Source of the DNA: Spirochaetaceae bacterium
GTDB taxonomy: Bacteria > Spirochaetota > Spirochaetia > UBA9216
Direction of reading: 5' to 3'
Length of the DNA stretch: 13,284 nt
Assembly (NCBI GenBank): GCA_028527945.1
Contig: JAQQAK010000295.1
Span: 1 to 13,284, forward strand
Shown: piece after piece, positions 1 to 6,410 of the stretch
How positions within the stretch are numbered: the first letter of the stretch is position 1
How the letters are laid out: each line of letters begins with the position of its first letter
Notes under the pieces: model-generated
Database searches by the model: none
Seen by the model: only the letters and a program-made list of their open reading frames with translations
Told to the model about the DNA's origin: nothing
Made by a program: the position numbers and the translations under genes

Positions 1-27
1 TCCAACCTGATTTATTGAATATCTCAT
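1..27 (-). CDS. Possible 5' end of a gene running off the left edge
   Basis: A minus-strand ATG at 27-25 opens a frame reading MRYSINQVG that stays open to the window edge. An AGGA lies three bases upstream, a short but usable ribosome-binding spacing. The opening resembles the N-terminus of MerR-family helix-turn-helix regulators, but nine residues cannot establish a family. A possible promoter lies upstream at 117-146. Treat this as a hint only. Confidence 0.3.
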
Positions 28-212
28 TTGTCCTGCCGACAAAAATAATAGCTAGTTTTTACAGTTTTCTAATGATTTTATGTTGAAAAATAAGACAAAG
101 CTTACTACTGAGCAATAGAATAATATAGATATGTCCATACAGTCAAGATAATATAAAAGCTGTCTAAAATGGCTATAAAACAAGCTTAGACTATATAGAC
201 ATAAATGTCTTC
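28..212. other. AT-rich intergenic region downstream of pyk
   Basis: No coding frame is supported here. Apart from the candidate promoter, the only structure I see is a short AT-rich inverted repeat (agacat-aa-atgtct, 197-210), immediately after the pyk stop codon. It could act in 3'-end formation of pyk, but it is weak and is not followed by a clean T-run on the minus strand. Confidence 0.4.
117..146 (-). promoter_or_regulatory. Weak candidate promoter facing the left edge
   Basis: On the minus strand, TTGACT (146-141) is followed after 18 bases by TATTCT (122-117). A TATTAT at 125-120 gives an alternative 15-base spacing. It could drive the possible gene starting at 27 with a leader of about 85 bases. 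The background is very AT-rich, so chance matches are likely. Confidence 0.3.
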
Positions 213-1637
213 TCAAACAATAAACTTCATAACCTTATTTATTTCCATCATATTTGACTCATTGGTTCTTAATGGCGGACTACCTGCTAAAACTACAATA
301 AGATCATCCAATCCCAGAATATTTTCTTCATAAAGCGGTCTTACAGCATTTGAGATAAGATCATCTGTAGATTCAGGTAGATCTAATAACTCTGGATACA
401 AACCATAAGACAGTGACAGTTCACGTACAATACTCTGTTCATGACATTTTACATAAATTGGAGTTTTACCTCTGTATGAAGAAACAAGCCTTGCAGTAAG
501 CCCCGAATAAGTATGAACAACAATAGCCTTAACAGGTAGAGCTTCTGAAGCTTCTATCGCTGATTTAACCAAAAATTTGCGAACTTTCCCGCCAGATTTT
601 CCAACCATATTATGAGACATAATACCATTACTGGTTTCTTCAGCAGCTTTCGCAATTTTAACCATTGTCTGAACAGCTTCAACTGGATATTTTCCATACG
701 CTGATTCTCCGCTTAGCATGAGAGCAGCAGAGCCATCAAGAACAGCATTGGCTACATCACTAACCTCAGCTCTTGTAGGCCTTGGATTTTCTATCATGGA
801 TTGAAGCATCTGTGTGGCAGTAATTACTGGTTTAGCCCTTTTAATACAACGCTTTATTAGCTTTTTCTGAATTGCAGGAACCTCTTCTGCCGGAATTTCT
901 ATCCCCAAATCACCTCTGGCAATCATTAATCCATGACAGGCATCAAGAATCTTTTTTGAGTTCTGAACGCCTTCTCTGTTTTCTATTTTTGCGATGATCT
1001 TAACATTATGTTCAAAATCATCAAGGATTTCATTAATTTCCTTTATATCGTCAGCATTTCTAACAAAAGAATGTGCAATAAAATCTACATCGTTTTCAGC
1101 CGCAAAACAAATATATTGCTTATCTTTTTCAGTCAAAGCCGGTAAACTTAAATGAACACCTGGGATGTTAACACTTTTTTTGTTTTTTACGATTCCATCA
1201 TTTTCTGTTATTGCGTATAGTTTATCAGTAGTTTTTTCTACTACTTTGAAAGAGATCTCTCCATCATCGATAAGAATAACATCTCCTATAGATACATCAA
1301 TAGCAATATCTTTATAACTTACAGGAATTATTACTTCATCTGTATCTTTATTAAGGCCTGTTTCTGCGTACACTATAGAAACTCGATCCCCAGTTTTAAG
1401 CTCAAGATCTTTATCAATCTTTTGCGTTCTTACTTCAGGGCCTTTAGTATCTATAAGAATACCTACAGAATTTGAAACAGCTCTAATATTGTTAATTACT
1501 TCAAGTGTTATTTCAGGTGTTTGGTGTGCAGTATTAAGTCGAAAAACATCTACACCGGCATTTATCATTTCTGTTATAAATTCAATTCCACAATTTCTAT
1601 CTGAAATGGTCGCAACAATTTTTGTTTGCTTAATCAT
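213..1637 (-). CDS. pyk: Pyruvate kinase
   Basis: Catalyses phosphoenolpyruvate + ADP to pyruvate + ATP, the last step of glycolysis, in the cytosol. The 474-residue length is normal for a bacterial enzyme. Visible motifs: IVATISD at 7-13, substrate-loop RLNTAH at 33-38, DTKGPE at 63-68, KIEN at 217-220 with the catalytic Lys, MIARGDLG at 238-245, TATQM at 273-277 and LSGESA at 308-313. A B domain lies at about 70-170 and the C-terminal domain at about 350-474. The Glu of DTKGPE is the residue associated with K+-dependent enzymes. Oddities: NTAH replaces the usual NFSH, and SGESA replaces SGETA; I recall the NTAH form from Bacteroidetes-type enzymes. The ATG is fixed by GGAG five bases upstream (1646-1643). 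It appears monocistronic, since a terminator separates it from the ferredoxin gene. Confidence 0.96.
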   Translation of the reverse strand: MIKQTKIVATISDRNCGIEFITEMINAGVDVFRLNTAHQTPEITLEVINNIRAVSNSVGILIDTKGPEVRTQKIDKDLELKTGDRVSIVYAETGLNKDTDEVIIPVSYKDIAIDVSIGDVILIDDGEISFKVVEKTTDKLYAITENDGIVKNKKSVNIPGVHLSLPALTEKDKQYICFAAENDVDFIAHSFVRNADDIKEINEILDDFEHNVKIIAKIENREGVQNSKKILDACHGLMIARGDLGIEIPAEEVPAIQKKLIKRCIKRAKPVITATQMLQSMIENPRPTRAEVSDVANAVLDGSAALMLSGESAYGKYPVEAVQTMVKIAKAAEETSNGIMSHNMVGKSGGKVRKFLVKSAIEASEALPVKAIVVHTYSGLTARLVSSYRGKTPIYVKCHEQSIVRELSLSYGLYPELLDLPESTDDLISNAVRPLYEENILGLDDLIVVLAGSPPLRTNESNMMEINKVMKFIV

Positions 1638-1655
1638 TCCTACTCCATTAAGACA

Positions 1656-1712
1656 ATTATATAATCTCTATTATAGTAGCTATTATCAAAAATTTTATAA
1701 GAAAAATGTTAA
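1656..1712 (-). promoter_or_regulatory. Probable pyk promoter region
   Basis: The minus strand carries two perfect TATAAT boxes (1675-1670 and 1661-1656), neither with a good -35 at 16-18 bases. It also has a TTAACA (1712-1707) with GATAAT (1687-1682) at a long 19-base spacing. The region clearly holds the pyk promoter, because a terminator lies just upstream, but which boxes are used cannot be decided by eye. Confidence 0.4.
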
Positions 1713-1732
1713 TTTTCAGCGTTTTCCTTTGA

Positions 1733-1763
1733 CTAAAAAAAACCGTCGCAAAAAACGACGGTT
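1733..1763 (-). terminator. Intrinsic terminator after the ferredoxin gene
   Basis: A perfect 8-bp stem (aaccgtcg at 1741-1748 with cgacggtt at 1756-1763) encloses a 7-base loop. On the minus strand it is followed by an unbroken T-run (complement of about 1735-1742), the classic Rho-independent arrangement for the ferredoxin transcript. A second, weaker hairpin (ccctta-aa-taaggg, 1776-1789) sits between this stem and the ferredoxin stop codon. Confidence 0.88.
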
Positions 1764-1799
1764 AGTATAAAAGATCCCTTAAATAAGGGCTATCAAAGA

Positions 1800-1970
1800 T
1801 TAGTCAGCAAGAATTGCATCCATAGGACAAACGTCTGCGCAAGCTCCACAGCTGCTACAAACATTTTCATCTATGAAGCGTTTATCATCTTTCTCGCTGA
1901 TAGCTTCCATTGGGCATTCTGACTCGCATGCGCCACAATTAGAACATTCATCTGTAATCTTATAGGCCAC
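1800..1970 (-). CDS. Ferredoxin, 2[4Fe-4S] bacterial type
   Basis: A 56-residue electron carrier of the clostridial type, which passes low-potential electrons in anaerobic metabolism (for example from pyruvate:ferredoxin oxidoreductase to hydrogenase or reductases). It opens with VAYKITDEC. Two motifs of the form CxxCxxCxxxCP are present, with cysteines at 9, 12, 15, 19 and 38, 41, 44, 48. This is the full complement for two cubane clusters, in the duplicated fold expected for the family. The start is GTG (1970-1968), read as Met, supported by GGAGGG (1981-1976) five bases upstream. Small size and non-ATG start make it easy to miss. It has its own promoter (2001-2030) and terminator. Its exact redox partner is not shown by the neighbours; pyk next door suggests only a general link to pyruvate metabolism. 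Confidence 0.95.
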   Translation of the reverse strand: MAYKITDECSNCGACESECPMEAISEKDDKRFIDENVCSSCGACADVCPMDAILAD

Positions 1971-2000
1971 TATGTCCCTCCAAATAGATATTTCTCTATA

Positions 2001-2030
2001 ATATTATTACTCTCTCAATGAGATTGTCAA
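2001..2030 (-). promoter_or_regulatory. Ferredoxin gene promoter with internal palindrome
   Basis: A perfect TTGACA -35 (2030-2025) is separated by 18 bases from TAATAT (2006-2001), about 30 bases upstream of the GTG start. The spacer contains an exact inverted repeat, tctca-a-tgaga (2013-2023), between the two boxes, a position where a bound protein would block RNA polymerase. Promoter assignment is good; an operator role for the palindrome is inference. Confidence 0.75.
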
Positions 2031-2051
2031 TAAAAAATAGAGAAAATAAAA

Positions 2052-2141
2052 TTATTTCTTCTTATGTCTATTCTTTCTGAGCTTTTTCTTTCTCTTGTGA
2101 GTGGAAATCTTATGTCTCTTTCTTTTTCTTCCGCAGGGCAC
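2052..2141 (-). CDS. AURKAIP1/COX24-like small basic protein (29 aa)
   Basis: A tiny Lys/Arg/His-rich protein beginning VPCGRKRKRHK and ending RKKKLRKNRHKKK. The pattern (RKRKRHK, then THKRKKKLRKNRHKKK) matches the short bacterial proteins annotated as AURKAIP1/COX24 domain-containing, known to me mainly from Bacteroidetes. The eukaryotic relative AURKAIP1 is the mitoribosomal small-subunit protein mS38, so a ribosome- or RNA-binding role is the best guess. The start is GTG (2141-2139), with a strong AAGGAG (2153-2148) six bases upstream. A near-consensus promoter lies at 2177-2205. The two larger frames overlapping this stretch have no such support. No terminator hairpin follows; the T-rich gap leads directly to the ferredoxin promoter, so readthrough is possible. 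Confidence 0.85.
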   Translation of the reverse strand: MPCGRKRKRHKISTHKRKKKLRKNRHKKK

Positions 2142-2176
2142 TTTGAGCTCCTTCTTTGTAAAATGTATTGGCGTAG

Positions 2177-2205
2177 ATTATGCCTGAAAGTACAAAAAGT
2201 TTCAA
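2177..2205 (-). promoter_or_regulatory. Promoter of the AURKAIP1/COX24-like gene
   Basis: TTGAAA (2205-2200) and CATAAT (2182-2177) are separated by exactly 17 bases on the minus strand. Transcription would start near 2170, leaving a leader of about 30 bases that contains the AAGGAG site. It is arranged back to back with the murD promoter. Confidence 0.75.
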
Positions 2206-2267
2206 GAGGTGTAAAAACTGAACCAAGAGGAAGGCTTCTCCATAATTCACTTTAATATTAAAACGCA

Positions 2268-2296
2268 TGGACAATTTAAAAATCTTTAAATACAAT
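2268..2296 (+). promoter_or_regulatory. murD promoter
   Basis: TGGACA (2268-2273, one mismatch to TTGACA) and TACAAT (2291-2296, one mismatch to TATAAT) are separated by exactly 17 bases. The predicted start near 2303 gives a leader of about 34 bases. This supports murD being transcribed alone, away from any division/cell-wall cluster. Confidence 0.75.
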
Positions 2297-2336
2297 CAAA
2301 ATTCTAAAAGCTTGTTTGTTTATGGAGAAATCTCTG

Positions 2337-3728
2337 ATGGTAAATAATTACGCAAAAAAGAAAATTACAATAATGGGCTTGGGATTACATGGTGGAGGCA
2401 GCGCCTCTGCAAGGTTCTTTGCTGAGGAAGGTGCGGAAGTTACTGTAACAGATCTAAGAAACAAAGAAATCCTTGATAAATCCATAAAAGATCTTTCTGA
2501 TTTGAATATAAAATTTGTGCTGGGCCATCATGACGAGCAAGACTTCTTTAATGCTGATATTGTCATTAAAAATCCAGCAGTAAAACCAGATTCTCCATTT
2601 CTTAAAGCGGCCTTAAAAGGTGGCGCCTTAATTGAAACAGATATTTCAACATTTCTACACCTTAATAGCCGCCCAATAATTGCGGTTACTGGAAGTAAGG
2701 GAAAATCTACAACAGTATCAGCAATCTATCATGTTCTTAAAAGCATATATCCAGAAACAAATTTAGGAGGAAATATCACAGTATCTCCCCTGACCTTTTA
2801 CAGCGAAGAAAATAATAAAAGTGATGCTCCAGTAATTCTTGAACTATCCTCATGGCAATTAGCCGACTTGGCAAATAAAAATCTTTTACACCCTACAGTT
2901 TCAGCTATTACAAATATAATGCACGACCATCAGGACAGGTATCATTCAATGGATAATTATGCAGCTGATAAAGCTATAATATTTGAAGCACAGAAAGAAT
3001 CTGCTCCTCTTTTACTCAATGCAGACTCTGAATACACAGAATATTTTGCTGAAAAAGCAGATTGCCCCATCTTCTTTTTCAGCTCTAAACCAATAAATAA
3101 AGATGTAGAAGGTGCTTTTATAGATAACAATGGCTGCGGCTGGTGGCAAGAAAATAATGAAACTACAAAGATTCTCAATTCAGAAAATACAGTAACAGGA
3201 AGCCATAATAAAATAAATCTATTAACAGCTGCTGCTATTTTATTCAAGTTTGGAATTTCACCAGAACAAATTAGGATAAAGCTTTCGGAATTCCCAGGAA
3301 TAGCGCACAGACTTGAGTTTGTTAGAGAGAAAAACTCAATAAAATGGTACAACGACTCTGCAGCGACAATTCCAGAGGCTGCGGCTGCGGCAGTTGAAAG
3401 CTTTTCAGAGCCAATGCATCTTATTACTGGTGGAACAGACAAAGAACTTGATTTTTCACCGCTTATAGAAAGTATTAAAAAAAATCGCCCAGCTTCGATC
3501 AACCTTCTTGAAGGGACAGGTACTGAGAAAATAATTACACTCTTGCAGGAAAAAAACTTAGATTTTAACGGTCCTTATAACAGTCTTGATAAGGCTATAG
3601 AAAAGATCGCCATAAAAGCAAAATCTAATCAAATAGTTCTATTATCTCCAGGATGCGCGTCATTCGGGATGTTTAAAAATGAGTTTGACAGAGGAAATAA
3701 ATTCAAGGCACTTGTAAATAATTTATAA
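2337..3728 (+). CDS. murD: UDP-N-acetylmuramoyl-L-alanine--D-glutamate ligase
   Basis: Adds D-glutamate to UDP-MurNAc-L-Ala using ATP, the second amino-acid step of peptidoglycan precursor synthesis, in the cytosol. From ATG 2337 it has 463 residues. N-terminal UDP-binding domain has GLGLHGGG (15-22) and VTDLRN (37-42). Central domain has the P-loop VTGSKGKST (117-125), ELSSWQL (169-175), HDHQDRYHS (196-204) and Lys212 in ADKAII, the likely carbamylated Lys. C-terminal domain shows NDSAAT, GGTDKELDF and SPGCASFGMFKNEFDRGNKF. The start is chosen at 2337 because GGAG (2324-2327) lies nine bases upstream; in-frame TTG 2316 and ATG 2322 have no ribosome-binding site. Oddities: GLHGGG replaces the common GKSG-type loop and NDSAAT replaces NDSKAT, placing it in a divergent MurD branch. 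Substrate stereochemistry cannot be read from sequence. Confidence 0.93.
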   Translation: MVNNYAKKKITIMGLGLHGGGSASARFFAEEGAEVTVTDLRNKEILDKSIKDLSDLNIKFVLGHHDEQDFFNADIVIKNPAVKPDSPFLKAALKGGALIETDISTFLHLNSRPIIAVTGSKGKSTTVSAIYHVLKSIYPETNLGGNITVSPLTFYSEENNKSDAPVILELSSWQLADLANKNLLHPTVSAITNIMHDHQDRYHSMDNYAADKAIIFEAQKESAPLLLNADSEYTEYFAEKADCPIFFFSSKPINKDVEGAFIDNNGCGWWQENNETTKILNSENTVTGSHNKINLLTAAAILFKFGISPEQIRIKLSEFPGIAHRLEFVREKNSIKWYNDSAATIPEAAAAAVESFSEPMHLITGGTDKELDFSPLIESIKKNRPASINLLEGTGTEKIITLLQEKNLDFNGPYNSLDKAIEKIAIKAKSNQIVLLSPGCASFGMFKNEFDRGNKFKALVNNL

Positions 3729-3740
3729 AAACCGTTTAGA

Positions 3741-3789
3741 AGGGCTTAAAAACTTAAGAGATTTTAAAATCTCAGAGCTATTAAGCCCT
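3741..3789. terminator. Nested inverted-repeat bidirectional terminator
   Basis: An outer 9-bp perfect stem (agggcttaa 3741-3749 with ttaagccct 3781-3789) encloses a 16-bp perfect palindrome (gagattttaaaatctc, 3758-3773). It begins 13 bases after the murD stop and lies between two converging genes. T-rich sequence follows on the plus strand (about 3801-3810) and TTTTTA on the minus strand (3731-3726 side). It probably ends both murD and the metG operon. Confidence 0.65.
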
Positions 3790-3822
3790 AACTATAATTC
3801 AATTTTTCTTTCAATAGCTCTT

Positions 3823-5157
3823 CTATTCAGATAATTTTTTTATAATATCTTTATGAGCTTCATCGCTTAATTTATAAAAAAACAATGGGATTATTGTAAG
3901 AATACAACCCAAAGCAGGTAAAAGTGTATGCATTGACATTATTCCATTTAAAACAACTGTAGTTTGCTCAGTATTCGGAATATAATCAGTCATTTTTAGA
4001 ATCCATCCACTAAGAAAAGCCGCGACTCCTATTTTCAACTTTGAAGTAAAAGTTAAAGTAGAAAATATAACGCCTTCACTTCTTTTGCCAGTTTTCATTT
4101 CAACATATTCAACAGTATCGGCGAGCATTGACGTACGTAGAACAAGAGGAACACCAAGAAGAGTCCCTATAATAAAAGTTAAAACAATTACAAAAGTCAA
4201 ACTGCTATAACCAATAAACCATGCGGCTATAAAAAATACGGCCGAAACAATATGTACAGATATAAGTACTTTCCGGGAACTAAACTTTCTTGCCAAGCGC
4301 GGAGCAAGTAAACTACCAATAATAGCTGAAGTTAATACAGTTCCTGCCATAACAGCAAAGAGAGATTCATCACCAAGATTATATGTTACAAAAAATATTC
4401 CGGCAGAAACGGGAAGATTAATAAAAAGAGCCAAGAGATTTGATGCTACCAGCATTAAAAGTGGAGTATTTCCAAATATTGCGCTAAGACTTTCTTTAAG
4501 ATTTGGCCTCTTACTCTCTTCTGCCGCAGCCCTCTCTTTTGTTCCAAAAAAGCTCTGCATCATAAGGGGTAAAGAAGCAAGAGCAAAAATCAAAATAGTT
4601 AGAAAATAACCTCGACTTTCAAGCCCTCCACCAAGAGCTTGCTTCATAGGGACTACAAGAATTACAGGAAAAAAACTGCCAATTATATTAAAAATACGAC
4701 CAAAAGATATTATTGACTGTCGTTCTTCTGTTCGAACACTCATCCGGCTGCTCATTGACCAAATAGGAATATCTAAAGATGTATAAAACATTCCCCATAA
4801 AACATATGTTATAGACGCGTATATAATTTTACCTACAGACCCCACTTCCGGGCCTAAAAACAATAAAACAGTAAGAATACAAATAGGAATAGGAGCAAAT
4901 AATAAATATGGACGACATTTACCCCAGCGTGTTTGGGTCTTGTCAACAATCACACCCATTATTGGATCATTTACAGCATCCCAGATTCGTGCAAGCAAAA
5001 ATAATGTTCCAGCGGCAGCAGCACCAATACCAAAAACATCTGTATAAAAAATTAACAAATAAAGGTTAATTGCGTTATAGAGAATAGTCTGTCCCATTAA
5101 CGCTCCACCAAAAGAAAGTTTTTCTCTAAAAGAAACTTTTGCTTGTTCTTTTTTCAT
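3823..5157 (-). CDS. GPH-family (MelB-like) sugar:cation symporter
   Basis: A 444-residue inner-membrane permease of the glycoside-pentoside-hexuronide:cation symporter family, which imports glycosides or sugar acids with Na+ or H+. Family features: the opening FREKLSFGGALMG, FYTD at 37-40, the signature DAVNDPIMGVIVDKTQTRWG at 60-79 followed by KCRPY, and about 12 hydrophobic segments. The acidic residues in FYTD and DAVND correspond to the cation-site region of MelB. The start has GGAG five bases upstream. It is the last gene of the metG operon, 29 bases after the MFS gene. The sugar cannot be predicted: no glycosidase or sugar kinase is nearby. Confidence 0.88.
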   Translation of the reverse strand: MKKEQAKVSFREKLSFGGALMGQTILYNAINLYLLIFYTDVFGIGAAAAGTLFLLARIWDAVNDPIMGVIVDKTQTRWGKCRPYLLFAPIPICILTVLLFLGPEVGSVGKIIYASITYVLWGMFYTSLDIPIWSMSSRMSVRTEERQSIISFGRIFNIIGSFFPVILVVPMKQALGGGLESRGYFLTILIFALASLPLMMQSFFGTKERAAAEESKRPNLKESLSAIFGNTPLLMLVASNLLALFINLPVSAGIFFVTYNLGDESLFAVMAGTVLTSAIIGSLLAPRLARKFSSRKVLISVHIVSAVFFIAAWFIGYSSLTFVIVLTFIIGTLLGVPLVLRTSMLADTVEYVEMKTGKRSEGVIFSTLTFTSKLKIGVAAFLSGWILKMTDYIPNTEQTTVVLNGIMSMHTLLPALGCILTIIPLFFYKLSDEAHKDIIKKLSE

Positions 5158-5186
5158 AAAATCTCCATTTTATTTTTCTAAAATCC

Positions 5187-6407
5187 TTATTTAAGATTAT
5201 GTTTATCGGCAAATTTCATCATTACACTCTGTACTATAAAACCTGCTAAAACAAGAACAGCTGCCAGAGCAAAGGCAATTTGAATACTTAAAAACTGATA
5301 CAGGTAGCCTCCTATAATAGTTCCAATAACAGTCCCTGTTGTCAGAAAAGACTCAAAAAGAGCCATTCTCTTTCCTCTGGCTTCGGCACCTGCTGAACCA
5401 TGAAAAATACCATTTGAATATGCCATTGAAAACAGAAGACCATAAATAATAAAAAGAAAATAAAAAAGAAAAACTGATTTAACAAAAAGTAGCAAAATGA
5501 GAATAAGTACCGTGCTGCCTTGTGTTATCAACATTATCTTTTTATTAAAATGCCAGTTAACAAACTTTCCCAAAAGACCAAAGCCCAAGGCGGTAACAAG
5601 GCCTCGAACAAATAAAAGATTTCCCGCAACAGTCTCGTTGAGATTAAGAGAATCACGAATATATAATGGGAAAATATTATTTATCATTCCCAAAACGATA
5701 TAGGTTGAAAAAACACCTATCCATCCAGGAAACCGCAAAAATGTACCTTCACCATTATTTATTAAATCATCTTTTTTTGTATCAGGCGCCAACCCTGTCG
5801 CGTGCGTGGAAGGCCCATCACCAACGACCCTAATAGCACGTGGAAACTCTTTCATATCTTTTATAAAAATAAGCCCAAATACCAGAATTATGCCTATAAA
5901 ACCGATAATAGCTAAATCTATATAAAAAGAAAGCATTATGTCATAACTCGCTATAAATCCGCCTATCAATGGTCCGCACAAACTTCCGGTAGACCATGAT
6001 ATATTAAAACGTGAAACTGCGGTTCCTAGCTCATCATGGTTAAGTCCATAAGAAAACCATCCCATAACCTGCGGCCAATAAAAAGCAGGAGCCGCAGCGA
6101 AAATAAAATAGTAAATAAAAACAACATATGGATTAGTTGTCGATTTCATCATTAATAATGAAAAAATTGTCAAAGCAATTGAAATAACCATTGATACAGG
6201 TGGAGCAATTCTATCTTGTACAGGCCTTAAGGCAAGACAAAGACCTGCATACCCCACACTTCCGGCTGCAAAATACAACCCTATAACTGAAGGAGAAAGT
6301 TGAACTCTATCTTTCAGAAAAAAAATAACCGCGAAATTGATCATCATAATGCTGATATTCATCAAAAACGCGGCCGGAAACAGAATAACTGTTCGTTTAA
6401 TTCCCAT
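5187..6407 (-). CDS. Major facilitator superfamily permease
   Basis: A 406-residue, about 12-helix membrane transporter of the MFS class. The two six-helix halves are joined by a cytoplasmic loop at about 183-228. The N-terminal half has a sugar/drug-efflux-like LRPVQDR (60-66) loop and GPLIGGFIASY (about 144-154), typical of MFS helix 5; the second half repeats TGTVIGTIIGGYLYQF. The substrate is unknown: export of metabolites or uptake are both possible. The ATG lies three bases after the FemAB stop, with only a weak GAGATG upstream, which suggests translational coupling. The central loop contains an unusually GC-rich 45-bp patch (5785-5829, residues about 193-208) that differs sharply from its surroundings. 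Confidence 0.82.
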   Translation of the reverse strand: MGIKRTVILFPAAFLMNISIMMINFAVIFFLKDRVQLSPSVIGLYFAAGSVGYAGLCLALRPVQDRIAPPVSMVISIALTIFSLLMMKSTTNPYVVFIYYFIFAAAPAFYWPQVMGWFSYGLNHDELGTAVSRFNISWSTGSLCGPLIGGFIASYDIMLSFYIDLAIIGFIGIILVFGLIFIKDMKEFPRAIRVVGDGPSTHATGLAPDTKKDDLINNGEGTFLRFPGWIGVFSTYIVLGMINNIFPLYIRDSLNLNETVAGNLLFVRGLVTALGFGLLGKFVNWHFNKKIMLITQGSTVLILILLLFVKSVFLFYFLFIIYGLLFSMAYSNGIFHGSAGAEARGKRMALFESFLTTGTVIGTIIGGYLYQFLSIQIAFALAAVLVLAGFIVQSVMMKFADKHNLK

Positions 6408-6410
6408 AAT

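Noticed and set aside
2064..2295. Longer open frames on both strands over the AURKAIP1/COX24-like gene
   Set aside because: They lack ribosome-binding sites and family features, and overlap a small gene with a strong Shine-Dalgarno, promoter and recognisable protein.
2316..2336. murD start at TTG 2316 or ATG 2322
   Set aside because: No Shine-Dalgarno precedes either; GGAG at 2324-2327 is suitably placed for ATG 2337, and the protein from 2337 begins just before the UDP-binding fold, as in the family.
2957..3502. 181-residue minus-strand frame inside murD
   Set aside because: It is antisense to a fully recognisable MurD and shows no family features or promoter.
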